Assembly (NCBI RefSeq): GCF_037203705.1
Contig: NZ_JBBCAT010000003.1
Span: 551,994-615,993 of the forward strand
Direction of reading: 5' to 3'
Length of the DNA stretch: 64,000 nt
DNA from: Prosthecomicrobium sp. N25
GTDB taxonomy: Bacteria > Pseudomonadota > Alphaproteobacteria > Rhizobiales > Ancalomicrobiaceae
Of this stretch, positions 49,876 through 60,800 are shown one piece after another (position 1 is the first letter of the stretch; each line of letters opens with the position of its first letter). Both the position numbers and the translations under genes were made by a program. The notes beneath the pieces are model-generated. The model did no database searches. It saw only the letters and a list, made by a program, of their open reading frames with translations, and was not told where the DNA came from.

Positions 49876-51252
49876 ATGGCTCCCAATGACGACGAGAAGA
49901 ACCGCCTCTCCGGCCGCGTCTCCCGCTATGCCCGCGTGGGCACCGGGGTCGGGTCGGCCGCGGCGCGCATTGCGGGCGCCCGCCTGTTCGGCGGCGATCC
50001 CGACCTGAGGCGCGAGGGCGAACTGCTCGCCGCCGCGCTCGGCCAGCTCAAGGGCCCGCTCATGAAGGTCGCCCAGCTGATGGCGACCATTCCGGACGCG
50101 ATCCCCGCCGAATGGGCGGCCGAGCTGATGCGCCTGCAGGCCGACGCGCCCGCCATGGGCTGGGCCTTCGTCAAGCGCCGCATGATCGCGGAGCTGGGGC
50201 CCGGCTGGGAAAAGCGCTTCGCCTCCTTCGAGCATCAGCCCGCCCACGCCGCCTCGCTCGGCCAGGTCCACCGGGCGGTCTCGCTCGAGGGTGCGCCCCT
50301 CGCCGTGAAGCTGCAGTATCCCGACATGGAATCGGCCGTGGAGGCCGACCTGAGGCAGCTCGGCATCATCTTCTCGCTCCACAAGCGCATGCGGCCGGCC
50401 ATCGACACGACCGAGATCCGCCAGGAGATCGCCGCCCGCATCCGGGAGGAGCTCGACTACGCCCGCGAGGCCCGCCACATGGCGCTCTACGCGGACATCT
50501 TCGCGGACGATCCGGACATCCGGGTTCCGACCCCCGTGCCGGCCCTCTCCACCCGCCGGCTCCTCACCATGAACTGGCTGCAGGGCAAGCCCATCCTGGC
50601 CCACAAGGAGGGTACGCAGGAGGATCGCAACCGGCTCGCCGCGGCCATGTTCAAGGCCTGGTGGTATCCTTTCAGCCACTACGGCGTGATCCACGGCGAC
50701 CCGCATCTCGGCAACTACACGGTCTTCGAGGCGGACGGCGCGCCGGCCGGCATCAACCTCCTCGACTACGGCTGCATCCGGCTCTTCCCGCCCCGCTTCG
50801 TGAAGGGCGTCATCGACCTCTACCGCGGCCTCATGGAGGACGACCAGGACCGCATCGTCGCGGCCTACGAGAGCTGGGGCTTCCGCGGTCTCGACACCGA
50901 GCTGGTCGACATCCTGAACATCTGGGCGCGCTTCATCTACGGCCCGCTGCTGACCGACCGGGTCCGGCGCATCGCCGACGGCGTCTCCCCGACCGAGTAC
51001 GGCCGCCGCGAGGCGATGCGGGTCGCCCAAGCCCTGAAGGAGAGGGGCCCGGTCACGGTGCCGCGCGAGTTCGTCTTCATGGACCGCGCCGCCATAGGCC
51101 TCGGCGGGGTGTTCCTGCATCTCGATGCGGAGCTGAACTTCTACCGGCTCTTCAACGACCAGATCGCCGGCTTCGACGTCGACCTCCTGGCCCGCCGGCA
51201 GGCCGATGCCTTCGCGCGGTCCGGGCTCACGCTCGGCGAAGCGGCGGCTTGA
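49876..51252 (+). CDS. ABC1/AarF-family atypical protein kinase
   Basis: A 458-residue UbiB/ADCK-like kinase, related to proteins supporting ubiquinone biosynthesis. It has the KxGQ-like segment LKGPLMKVAQLMAT (Gly replaced by Ala, as in some bacterial members), the A-rich loop HAASLGQVHRA, the ATP-binding Lys in LAVKLQYPDM, EELDYAREARHM, and the catalytic HGDPHLGNY and metal-binding LLDYGCIRLF. There are no clear membrane helices. The gene follows the Doc toxin by about 100 bp and probably has its own promoter. Its role cannot be tied to a neighbour here. Confidence 0.87.
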   Translation: MAPNDDEKNRLSGRVSRYARVGTGVGSAAARIAGARLFGGDPDLRREGELLAAALGQLKGPLMKVAQLMATIPDAIPAEWAAELMRLQADAPAMGWAFVKRRMIAELGPGWEKRFASFEHQPAHAASLGQVHRAVSLEGAPLAVKLQYPDMESAVEADLRQLGIIFSLHKRMRPAIDTTEIRQEIAARIREELDYAREARHMALYADIFADDPDIRVPTPVPALSTRRLLTMNWLQGKPILAHKEGTQEDRNRLAAAMFKAWWYPFSHYGVIHGDPHLGNYTVFEADGAPAGINLLDYGCIRLFPPRFVKGVIDLYRGLMEDDQDRIVAAYESWGFRGLDTELVDILNIWARFIYGPLLTDRVRRIADGVSPTEYGRREAMRVAQALKERGPVTVPREFVFMDRAAIGLGGVFLHLDAELNFYRLFNDQIAGFDVDLLARRQADAFARSGLTLGEAAA

Positions 51253-51371
51253 CCCGTCCTGGCATCTGGTATACCAGTTTTGGTCGAAGGCTGGAGCGGC
51301 ACCGCAGGTCGCGGCGGTGCCCCGGGTCCGCCGGAAAGTGCCGGAACGGGCCGCGCTGAGGCAATCCGTGC

Positions 51372-51400
51372 GTTGCCCGCGCCCCGGGCTTCTCCTATAA
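51372..51400 (+). promoter_or_regulatory. probable housekeeping promoter of the coxIV-like gene
   Basis: GTTGCC at 51372-51377 and CTATAA at 51395-51400 lie 17 bases apart, 65 bp before the ATG at 51465. The -10 is near-consensus; the -35 keeps only the TTG core. Confidence 0.5.
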
Positions 51401-51464
51401 AGACGCGGGCCCGGGGCTGCCTGCCGGGACGGAACATTCGAAGGACGAACGAGGGGCTCGAGAG

Positions 51465-51593
51465 ATGGCCGAACATCCCGCCATGGACTACGCGGAACAC
51501 GAGAAGACCTACAGGATGTTCCTGGCGCTGACGAAGTGGGGCACGATCTCCATCATCGTCCTCCTCATCCTGATGGCGATTTTCCTCGTATGA
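51465..51593 (+). CDS. aa3-type cytochrome c oxidase subunit IV
   Basis: A 42-residue single-helix protein: MAEHPAMDYAEHEKTYRMFL, then LTKWGTISIIVLLILMAIF. The EHEKTYRMFL motif and the single C-terminal transmembrane helix identify subunit IV (PF07835), a small extra subunit of alphaproteobacterial aa3 cytochrome oxidase in the inner membrane. It is not essential for catalysis in the Rhodobacter and Paracoccus enzymes. It stands apart from other cox genes, as is common, and next to the pnt operon. The region 51253-51464 has the promoter at 51372 and nothing else recognisable. Confidence 0.92.
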   Translation: MAEHPAMDYAEHEKTYRMFLALTKWGTISIIVLLILMAIFLV

Positions 51594-51599
51594 TCGCGC

Positions 51600-51634
51600 G
51601 CCGCCCCCGGGTCGACCGGCGGGCGGCGTCTTCG
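51600..51634 (+). terminator. possible terminator after the coxIV-like gene
   Basis: GCCGCCC (51600-51606) and GGGCGGC (51621-51627) form a 7-bp stem with a 14-base loop, 7 bp after the stop codon and followed by a weak GTCTTC tract. Confidence 0.4.
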
Positions 51635-51787
51635 TCGCGGGCCCGAGCGGTCGAGCGCCTTCCGGGGCTCTCCTGAACGTCACGGACTGTCCGGCCGCGC
51701 CGGACCGGCACGCGGGCGCCCGCCCGCTCGCCTACCACGATTTCCCGGCGCTCCTCGGCTGAAGGGGACGCCGTGCAGGGGGTTCTC

Positions 51788-52918
51788 ATGAAGATAGCCG
51801 TTCCGAAGGAACGCGACCCGCAGGAGGGCCGCGTCGCCGCCACGCCGGACACCGTGAAGAAATTCAAGGGTCTCGGCGCCGAGGTGGTGGTCGAGGCGGG
51901 TGCGGGGCTCAAGTCCCGCATCCCCGATGCCGACTACGAGGCCGCCGGCGCCACGCTGGCGTCCGATCCCGCCGCCGTCCTGGCCGATGCCGACATCGTG
52001 CTGACGGTGCGGCGGCCGAACCCGGGCGACGTCCGCGGCGCCAAGCCGGGCGCCCTGCTCATCGGGGCGCTCGACCCCTATGGCCAGAAGGAGGCCATGC
52101 AGGGTCTCGCGGACGCCGGCTACGCCGCCTTCGCGATGGAGTTCATGCCCCGCATCACCCGCGCGCAGGTCATGGACATTCTCTCCTCGCAGGCGAACCT
52201 GGCCGGCTACCGCGCCGTGATCGACGCCTCCGCCGAGTACGACCGCGCCTTCCCGATGATGATGACCGCCGCCGGCACCGTCTCGGCCGCGAAGGTCTTC
52301 GTCATGGGCGCCGGCGTCGCCGGCCTGCAGGCGATCGCCACCGCCCGCCGCCTCGGCGCCGTGGTGACCGCCACCGACGTGCGCCCTGCCGCCAAGGAGC
52401 AGGTCGCCTCGCTCGGCGCCAAGTTCGTCGCCGTCGAGGACGAGGAGTTCAAGCAGGCCGAGACCGCGGCCGGCTACGCCAAGCCGATGTCCGCCGAGTA
52501 CCAGGCCAAGCAGGCCGCCCTCGTCGCCGAGCACATCAAGAAGCAGGACATCGTCATCACCACGGCGCTCATCCCGGGCCGGCCGGCCCCGCGCCTGATC
52601 ACGGCCGAGATGGTGCGCTCCATGCGGCCCGGCTCGGTGATCGTGGACCTCGCGGTCGAGCGTGGCGGCAACGTCGAGGGTTCGGTCGCCGGCGAGGTCG
52701 CCACCGTCGACGGCGTCAAGATCCTCGGCCACCTCAACATGGCCGGCCGCGTCGCCGCCAGCGCCTCGCTGCTCTACGCCAAGAACCTCTACGCCTTCGT
52801 CGAGACGCTGATCGACAAGAAGGAGAAGAAGCTCGCCGTCAACTGGGACGACGAGCTCGTCAAGGCGACCCTCATCACGAAGGACGGCCAGATCGTCCAT
52901 TCCGCGCTCAAGAGCTGA
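51788..52918 (+). CDS. pntAA: NAD(P) transhydrogenase subunit alpha part 1
   Basis: A 376-residue soluble NAD(H)-binding part (dI) of proton-translocating transhydrogenase. It begins [20 protein letters not shown]. The RQD-loop-like [20 protein letters not shown] and the NAD site [21 protein letters not shown] near 173 with TATDVRPA are present, followed by [17 protein letters not shown]. The enzyme exchanges reducing equivalents between NADH and NADP+ driven by the proton gradient. Split alpha (AA/AB) is the alphaproteobacterial form. The ATG at 51788 has GGGGG upstream. It is first in a three-gene operon, 10 bp ahead of pntAB. Confidence 0.96.
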   Translation: MKIAVPKERDPQEGRVAATPDTVKKFKGLGAEVVVEAGAGLKSRIPDADYEAAGATLASDPAAVLADADIVLTVRRPNPGDVRGAKPGALLIGALDPYGQKEAMQGLADAGYAAFAMEFMPRITRAQVMDILSSQANLAGYRAVIDASAEYDRAFPMMMTAAGTVSAAKVFVMGAGVAGLQAIATARRLGAVVTATDVRPAAKEQVASLGAKFVAVEDEEFKQAETAAGYAKPMSAEYQAKQAALVAEHIKKQDIVITTALIPGRPAPRLITAEMVRSMRPGSVIVDLAVERGGNVEGSVAGEVATVDGVKILGHLNMAGRVAASASLLYAKNLYAFVETLIDKKEKKLAVNWDDELVKATLITKDGQIVHSALKS

Positions 52919-52928
52919 GGCGAGACCC

Positions 52929-53399
52929 ATGGCCAATCTCACCACCGAACAGGCGCTCGAACAGGCGCAGGCGGCCGCCCGGGCCGCGCGCGGCGCCGCC
53001 GACCAGGCCGCCGCCTATGCCAACCAGGCCCAGAACGCGGTCGACCAGTTCGCCGCCGCCGCCGGCGCCGCCGCCCACGCCGCGACTGGGGGCGCCATCG
53101 ACCCCTTCGTGTTCCGCCTCTCCATCTTCGTGCTGGCGATCTTCGTCGGCTACTACGTGGTCTGGTCGGTCACCCCGGCGCTCCACACCCCGCTCATGTC
53201 GGTGACGAACGCGATCTCGTCCGTCATCGTGGTCGGCGCGCTCCTCGCCGTCGCGGTCCCGGTCGTAGCCGACGACTCCGGCCCGGTCTTCGCCCGGGTC
53301 TTCGGCTTCCTCGCCCTCGTCATGGCCAGCGTCAACATCTTCGGCGGCTTCCTGGTCACCCAGCGCATGCTGGCGATGTACAAGAAGAAGGAGCGGTGA
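52929..53399 (+). CDS. pntAB: NAD(P) transhydrogenase subunit alpha part 2
   Basis: A 156-residue membrane subunit (part of dII). The N-terminal 50 residues are Ala/Gln-rich and helical ([20 protein letters not shown]), longer than in Rhodospirillum rubrum. Then follow three transmembrane helices, including [18 protein letters not shown] and [18 protein letters not shown], and a basic tail. It forms the proton channel together with PntB. pntB begins 4 bp after its stop codon, so translation is probably coupled. Confidence 0.93.
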   Translation: MANLTTEQALEQAQAAARAARGAADQAAAYANQAQNAVDQFAAAAGAAAHAATGGAIDPFVFRLSIFVLAIFVGYYVVWSVTPALHTPLMSVTNAISSVIVVGALLAVAVPVVADDSGPVFARVFGFLALVMASVNIFGGFLVTQRMLAMYKKKER

Positions 53400-53403
53400 G
53401 CTC

Positions 53404-54801
53404 ATGAGCGCGAACATCACCGCCACCCTCTACCTCGTCGCCGCCGTCCTGTTCGTCCTGTCCCTGCGGGGGCTCTCGAGCCCGGCCACGTCCCGCCAGG
53501 GCAACCTCTACGGCATGATCGGCATGGGCATCGCCATCGTGGTGACGCTCATCGCCGCCCGGCCCTCCTTCGGCTCCGGCTTCCTGATCCTCCTCGGTCT
53601 CGCCGTCGGCGGCGGCATCGGCGCCTACACGGCGAAGAAGATCGAAATGACCGCGATGCCGCAGCTGGTCGCGGCCTTCCACAGCCTCGTCGGCATGGCC
53701 GCCGTCTTCGTGGCGGCCGGCGCCCTCTACGCCCCCCAGGCGATGGGCATCGGCACGGTCGGCCACATCCACGGCGGCAGCCTGGTGGAGATGGTGCTCG
53801 GCGTCGCCATCGGCGCCATCACCTTCTCGGGCTCGATCATCGCCTTCGCCAAGCTGAACGGCAACATGTCGGGCAAGCCGATCATGCTGCCCATGCGCCA
53901 TGCCGTGAACATCGGACTGGCGGTGCTGCTGCTGATCCTGTCGATCGTCTTCGTGCGCACCGAGAGCCATCTGGCCTTCTGGGTCATCACGATCCTGAGC
54001 CTGATCCTCGGCGTCCTCATCATCGTCCCGATCGGCGGCGCCGACATGCCCGTCGTCGTGTCGATGCTGAACAGCTACTCGGGCTGGGCGGCGGCCGGCA
54101 TCGGCTTCACGCTCGGCAACTCGGCGCTGATCATCACCGGCGCGCTCGTCGGCTCGTCGGGCGCGATCCTGTCCTACATCATGTGCAAGGGCATGAACCG
54201 GAGCTTCATCTCGGTCATCCTCGGCGGCTTCGGCGGCGAGACCGCGGGCCCCGCCGGCGGTCCGGCCGAGGCCCGTCCGGTCAAGCAGGGCTCCGCCGAC
54301 GACGCCGCCTTCATCATGAAGAACGCCGAGAAGGTCATCGTCGTGCCGGGCTACGGCATGGCGGTCGCCCAGGCCCAGCATGCGGTGCGCGAGATGGCCG
54401 ACAAGCTGAAGCACGCCGGCGTCGAGGTGAAATACGCGATCCACCCGGTGGCCGGCCGCATGCCCGGGCACATGAACGTGCTCCTGGCCGAGGCCAACGT
54501 CCCCTACGACGAAGTCTTCGAGCTCGAGGACATCAACAACGACTTCGCCCAGGCCGACGTCGCCTACGTGATCGGCGCCAACGACGTGACCAACCCGGCC
54601 GCCAAGACGGACCCGGCCTCGCCGATCTTCGGCATGCCGATCCTGGACGTCGAGAAGGCCAAGACGGTGCTGTTCATCAAGCGCGGCATGGGCTCCGGCT
54701 ATGCCGGCGTCGAGAACGAGCTGTTCTTCCGCGACAACACCATGATGCTCTTCGGCGACGCCAAGAAGATGACCGAAGAGATCATCAAGAACCTCGATTG
54801 A
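53404..54801 (+). CDS. pntB: NAD(P) transhydrogenase subunit beta
   Basis: A 465-residue subunit with about nine transmembrane helices (dII) and the C-terminal NADP(H)-binding domain (dIII). Membrane motifs include MIGMGIAIVVTLIAA and SLVGMAAVFVAAG; the proton-pathway His lies in the AFHSLVGMA region. The NADP site VPGYGMAVAQAQHAVREM is near 314, followed by IHPVAGRMPGHMNVLLAEANV, GANDVTNPAAKTDPASPI and KRGMGSGYAGVENELF. All usual motifs are intact. It ends the operon before a strong terminator at 54828. Confidence 0.96.
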   Translation: MSANITATLYLVAAVLFVLSLRGLSSPATSRQGNLYGMIGMGIAIVVTLIAARPSFGSGFLILLGLAVGGGIGAYTAKKIEMTAMPQLVAAFHSLVGMAAVFVAAGALYAPQAMGIGTVGHIHGGSLVEMVLGVAIGAITFSGSIIAFAKLNGNMSGKPIMLPMRHAVNIGLAVLLLILSIVFVRTESHLAFWVITILSLILGVLIIVPIGGADMPVVVSMLNSYSGWAAAGIGFTLGNSALIITGALVGSSGAILSYIMCKGMNRSFISVILGGFGGETAGPAGGPAEARPVKQGSADDAAFIMKNAEKVIVVPGYGMAVAQAQHAVREMADKLKHAGVEVKYAIHPVAGRMPGHMNVLLAEANVPYDEVFELEDINNDFAQADVAYVIGANDVTNPAAKTDPASPIFGMPILDVEKAKTVLFIKRGMGSGYAGVENELFFRDNTMMLFGDAKKMTEEIIKNLD

Positions 54802-54827
54802 CGGTCCGCCGCTTCGGTCGGACGTCG

Positions 54828-54863
54828 AGGGGCCGCTCCGCGAGGAACGGCCCCTTTTCTTTT
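54828..54863 (+). terminator. intrinsic terminator of the pnt operon
   Basis: AGGGGCCG (54828-54835) and CGGCCCCT (54848-54855) form an 8-bp GC-rich stem, followed by TTTTCTTTTC. It lies 27 bp after the pntB stop and before the convergent adhesin gene, so it may serve both directions weakly. Confidence 0.92.
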
Positions 54864-54889
54864 CGGGTCCCACGGACGGCCGCGTGGCG

Positions 54890-57800
54890 TTACCAGGTGA
54901 TCTTCTCGATCCCCTGGAACGCCACCGAGCTGCCGTCCGCGAAGTCGATGTGGCCGGAGGAGTCGTTGCCTAGCGTCATCTCGGCGCCGCTCTGCGACGT
55001 GATGCTGAATCCGTTGTCGAGCACCAGCGTCCAGCCCGTCTGGGCCGCGAGCCCCGAGAAGCCCTCGAGCGCGATCGTATCGGTCCAGCCGCCCCCGGCC
55101 CCGCCGTCGATGGTGTCGCTGCCGTCACCGCCGGCATAGAGGAAGACGTCGCTCCCCGACCCGCCGGTGAGGACGTCGCCGCCGGTGTCGCCCCGAAGCG
55201 AGTCGTTGCCCGTTCCGCCGTCGAGGGCGTCGCTGCCCCCGCCGCCGGAGAGCAAGTCGTTGCCGGAGCCGCCCCACAGGGCGTTGGCGCCGGAATTGCC
55301 GGTCAGCGTATCGGCATAGCTGGAACCGACCAGGTTCTCGACCTCGTTGAGCGTGTCCGTACCGGCGCCGCCGGTCGCCTGCGCGGCCGTCGTCGCCAGG
55401 CTCACAGTGACGCCCGCCGTGGCATTCGAATAGCTGACCGTGTCGGTCCCGGTGCCGCCGTAGAATGTGTCGTTCCCCGAGCCGCCCTGCAGGAAGTCGT
55501 TGCCGGCATCGCCCATGAGGCCGTCGCCGCCGCCGCCGCCGACGATCGAGTCGTCGCCGGCACCGCCCTGCACCCACTCGTACGCCGATGAACCGGTGAT
55601 CGTGTCGTTGCCGGACCCGCCCAGGACCTGCTCGAAGCCGCTGATCGTGTCCGAGCCGATCCCGGTCCCGCTCGCGAGGCCGGTGGCGAGGTTCACGGTC
55701 ACGGCCGAGGTCTGGTCGGAGTAGTCCAGGAAGTCCCAGTAGGCCGAACCGCCGTCGAGGGAATCGTTGCCGGCGCCGCCCGAAATGGTGTCGTTGCCGT
55801 TGCCGCCCTGGATCGTGTCGGCGCCGTCGCCGCCCGACAGGGAGTCGTTGCCGTCGTTGCCCAGGATGGTGTCGACGCCGTCGCCGCCCAGCACCGTGTC
55901 GTCGCCGGAGCCGGCGTCGATCCAGTCCTCGCCGAACCCGCCGAGGATGCTGTCGTTGCCCGCCTCGCCGTAAAGAAAGTCGTTGCCGGACAGGCCGCTC
56001 AGGACGTTGTCGCCCGCCCCCCCGCGGATCGTGTCCGCCTGGTTCGACCCTGTCACATTCTCGAAGTTGAAGGCCTTGACGGTGAGCGAGCCGGTGTAGG
56101 TCTGCTTGCTGGTCGGCCCGATGTCGATGTTGACGTTGCCGCTGGCTGCCGCGAACGACAGGGTGTCGATCCCCGCACCGCCGTCCACGGTGGCGCTGCC
56201 CATCCCGATCTCGATCCAGTCGTCGCCGCCCTGGCCTTCGATGGAATCGGTGCCGGTACCCGCGTAGATCGTGTCGTTGCCGTCCCCGGCGAAGGCCGTG
56301 TCGTCCCCCGCCCCGAGATCGACGATGTCGGCGACCACTTGGCCGTTGGGAGTGTCGAAGATGTCGTTGCCGTTGCCGAGCGTGTAGGTGCCCGCCACGC
56401 TGCCGCCGAAGACCCGGTCGCCGTAGCTCGACCCGATGACGTTCTGGATGTTGGCGTAGCTGTCCCCGTTGGCGTCGCCCGCGAGGCCTCCGGCGGAGAA
56501 GTTCGTATACTGGCCGTCGCTGCCGATGCCGTCGGGGTCGTCCGAGTAGGCCTGGAGGGCGACCACGACGCCCGCCCCGGCGTTCGCGTAGCTGACCGTG
56601 TTGGTGCCGCTGCCGCCGTCCAGGAGGTCGCTGCCGGCGCCGCCGATCAGCGTGTCGTTGCCCGCGCCGCCGAAGAGGCTGTCGTTCGACGACCCGCCGT
56701 TCAGCGTGTCGTTGCCGCCGTTGCCCCAGATCGCATCCGCGCTCGAGGTGCCTGTCAGGCTGTCGGCCCCGGCCGTCCCCGAAGAGAGGATCGTCGATGT
56801 CGAGATGGTGCGGTCGGCGAACTGGAAGGACTCGACGTTGGTGACGATCTCGGTGCCGTCCGGCGACCCCGAACGCATGTCCGCGACCGTGTAGGTGGTG
56901 ACCCCGCCCACGACCGCGACGGTCACCGCGTAGTCCGCCGCATTGCCGGCGAACCTGACGACGTCCGTGCCGGAACCGCCGTCGATCGTGTCGGTGCCGC
57001 CCGTGGCCACGATCGTGTCGTTGCCGGCGCCGGCACTGATGGAGTTCGCCCCGGACGTCCCGGTGATGCTGTCGCTTCCGGATCCGCCGCTGAGGTTCTC
57101 GAAGTTCGTTACGGACGCCACGATCGACGGCGAGCTCGTGTCGTAGACTGTCCCGCTCCCGAGGTCGACGACCAGGTTGTAGCTCTGGTTGGAGATGTCG
57201 AGCGTGTCCGTCCCGGTGCCGCCGTCGAGCGTGTCGAGGCCGCCGTTCGAGACCACCGTATCGTTGCCCGCCCCGGCCGAGATCGCGTTGTTGCCGGTGG
57301 TTCCGACCAGGCTGTCGTTGCCCGATCCGCCGGTGATGTTCTCGAACCCGGAGAGCGTGTCGGTCGCCCCGCCGCCGTCCGTCGCCGTGCCGGTGGCGAG
57401 ATTGACCGTGACCCCGTTCGTCTCGCTCGCATACGAGACCGTGTCGGTGCCGGAACCGCCCACGAGCGAATCCGCCCCGCCCCCGCCCTCGATGGTGTCG
57501 TCGCCGCCCCCGCCGTCGATCGTGTTGGCCGCCGAGGAGCCGGTCAGCGAATCCGCGCCCGAGCCGCCCGTCACGTTCTCGAAGCCCGAAATCACGTCGC
57601 CCGCGGCCTGCCCGCCCAAGGCGGACGAGGTCGAGAGGTTGACGGTCACCCCCGAGGTATCCGCCGCATAGCTGAGCGTATCGGTCCCCGCCCCGCCGAT
57701 CAGCGTGTCGGCGCCCGCGCCGCCCTGGAGGGTGTCGTTGCCGGCATCGCCCCAGATCGCATCCGCTCCCGCCGTTCCCGTCAGGCTGTCGGCCGCTCCG

Positions 57801-60800
57801 GAGCCGGTCGACAGGATCGCCGAGGTGGCGATGGTCCGGTCGGCGAATTGGAGGCTCTCGACGTTGGTGAGCGTCAGGGTCCCGTCGGGCGTGCCCGAGC
57901 GCAGGTCCGTCAGCGTATAGGAGGTGACGCCGCCGACGCTCGTGACCGCCACGTCGTAGTCCGAGGCCTTGCCCGAGAGCGCAACCGTATCGGTGCCGGT
58001 CCCGCCGTCGATCGTGTCCGCCCCGCCGCCTCCGCGGATCGTGTCGTTGCCGGCGCCGCCCGAGAGCGCGTTGGCGCCCGAGCTGCCGGTCAGGCTGTCG
58101 TCGTAGAAGCTGCCCGTGAGGTTCTCGATGGAGCCGTCGAGGGTGTCGATCCCGCCCCCGCCGGTGTTCTGGGCCGTGGTGACCGCCAGGTCGACCGTGA
58201 CCCCGCTCCACACCAGACTGTAGTCGACGGTATCCGTGCCGGTGCCGCCCGACAGGCTGTCGTTCCCGCTGCCGGACCGGATCGTGTCGTTTCCCGCGCC
58301 GCCCAGCAAGGTGTCGTTGCCGTCCGACGAGCCGAGGAAATCGTCGCCGCCGTTGCCGGACAGCAGTTCGTCCCCAACCGTGCCGGACAGGAAGTCGCCC
58401 CCCGATCCGCCCTGCACGGCCTCGAACCCCGCGACCTTGGCGGTGCCGATAATCGACCCGATGGCCGTGCCATGTGTGAGGTTGACCGTCACGCCGGTCG
58501 TCTGCGCGCTGAGGTCGAGGACGTCGAAGCCTGCGCCGCCGTCGAGCGTGTCGCCGCCCGCGCTGCCCACGACCGTGTCGTTGCCGGCGCCGGCGCTGAT
58601 CGAGTTCGCGGCCGCGGAGCCGGTCAGCAGGTCGTTGCCGCTGCCGGTGGCGAGGTTCTCGACGTTGCTGACCTTGAGCGTTCCGAAGTCGGTTCCGGTG
58701 CCTTGCGCCGCCGTCGAACCGAGATTGATGGTGACCGCCGCGGTGGACGCCGACGCATCGAGGAGGTCGATGCCGGCTCCGCCGTCGATCGTGTCGCCCC
58801 CCGCCGTGGCCACGATCTTGTCGTCGCCCGCCCCGGCGTCGATCGAGTTCGCCCCGGTCGAGCCCGTCAGGGTGTCGGCGGAGGCGCTGCCGCGGAGATT
58901 CTCGAATCCGGTTGCCGTGATGAGACCGGCGCCGCCGGTGTTCTGGGCACCGGCGGCGCCGAGGGAATAGGTCACGCCGGCGCCCACGGTGGAGAAGGAC
59001 AGCAGGTCCGTGCCCGTGCCGCCGTCGAGCGTGTCCCCGCCGCTGGTCGCCTCCACGGTGTCGTTGCCGCCGCCCGCAGAGAGGCTGTTCGCCACGCCCG
59101 CAGCCCCGGTGAGCGAGTCGTTGCCCGATCCGCCCGTGACGTTCTCGAAACCCGAGATCACGTCGCCGGCCGCATCTCCGCCGGAAGCGGTGCCGGCCCC
59201 GAGGTCGACCGTCACGCCGGTCGTGTCGGCCGCATACGAGAGCGTGTCCGTGCCGCTGCCGCCGAACAGCGTGTCGGCCCCGGCCCCGCCCTCGATCGTG
59301 TCGTTGCCCGCATTGCCCCAGACCACGTTCGCACCCGAGGTGCCGGTCAGACCGTCTGCGGCGGCAGACCCGGTCGACAGAATCGCCGAGGTCGAGATCG
59401 TCCGGTCGGCGAACCGGAAGCTCTCGACGTTGGTGATCGTGTCGGTGCCGTCCGGCGAGCCCGAGCGGATGTCCGTCACCGTGTAGGCCGTGACCCCGCC
59501 CACGACCGCGACCGTCACCTCGTAGTCAGCCGCATTGCCGCTGAAGACCGCGACGTCGGTGTTGCTGCCTCCGTCCAGGCTGTCGTTGCCGGCCCCGCCC
59601 GTCAGCGTATCGTTGCCGTTTCCGCCCAGCAGGGTGTCGTCCCCGCCGCGTCCGTCGAGCACATCGTTGCCGCTCTGCCCGTCGAGAACGTTGGCGCCGC
59701 CGTCGCCCCACAGGAGGTCGTTGTAGTAGTTCGTCCCCTTGATGTTCTCGATCCCGACGAGTGTGTCGCCGGTGGCGAAGCCACCCGTTGCGGTTCCGGC
59801 CTGCAGGTCCACGGAGACCGCGGCGTCGGAATAGAAATAGTTCGCCGTGTCGCTGCCGGTTCCGCCGTCGAGCGTATCCGCGCCGAGAGACCCGTCGAGG
59901 GTGTCGTTCCCGGCGTCTCCGTAGAGGGCGTCGTTGCCGGTGTCGCCGAGGGCGTTGTAGTCGACATGGCCGAGGAGGCGGTCGTTGCCGTCGCCACCGT
60001 AGATGGTGTCGTTGCCCACGCCGCCGCGCAGCGTGTTGTCCGACGCGTTGCCGACGAGCAGGTCGTTGTAGGTGGAGCCTTGCACCACCGAGACGCCAAT
60101 GTAGGTGTCGCCTTCGGCGTCGCCGCCATGGCCGACTCCGGCCCCGAGATCGACCGTGACGGCCGCGCCGGAGGCCGTGTAGTCGATCTTGTCGGCATTG
60201 ATGACGTCCGCGCCCCCGCTGCCCATGGCGGTGTCGTTGCCGGCCCCGCCCACCATGGTGTCGGCCAGGCTGCTGCCGATGAGCAGGTCGTCGCCGTCGC
60301 CCCCGACCAAGGACGCCTGCTCGGTTCCGGCCGTCAGGGTGTCGTTGCCGGCCGTGCCCGTGATCGTGTCGATCACGTCCGTCAGGTTGACTGTGACCGT
60401 CTCGGTCCGGGTGTGCCCGGCCGCATCCGTGACCGTCAGGTCGAAGGTCCGGGTCCCCCCGGCCTCGAAATCGAGCACCGCGCCCGACGCGACCCGGATC
60501 TCGTTGCCGACCACCACGAAGCTCGCGGCATCGGTTCCAGACAGGCTGTAGGTGAAGCTCTCGCCGGTACCCGCATCGACCGTCGACAGGGTGGCGACCA
60601 CCGTCCCCGCGGCCGAGTTCTCTGCGACCGTCCCGCCCGAGAGCTGGATGTCCGCGGGCCCGTTGTCGTTGACGTCCGTGAGGTTGACCGTGACCGTCTC
60701 GGTCCGGGTGTGCCCCGCCGCGTCCGTGACCGTCAGGTCGAAGGTCCGGGTCCCCCCGGCCTCGAAGTCGAGCACCGCCCCCGGGGCGACCCGGATCTCG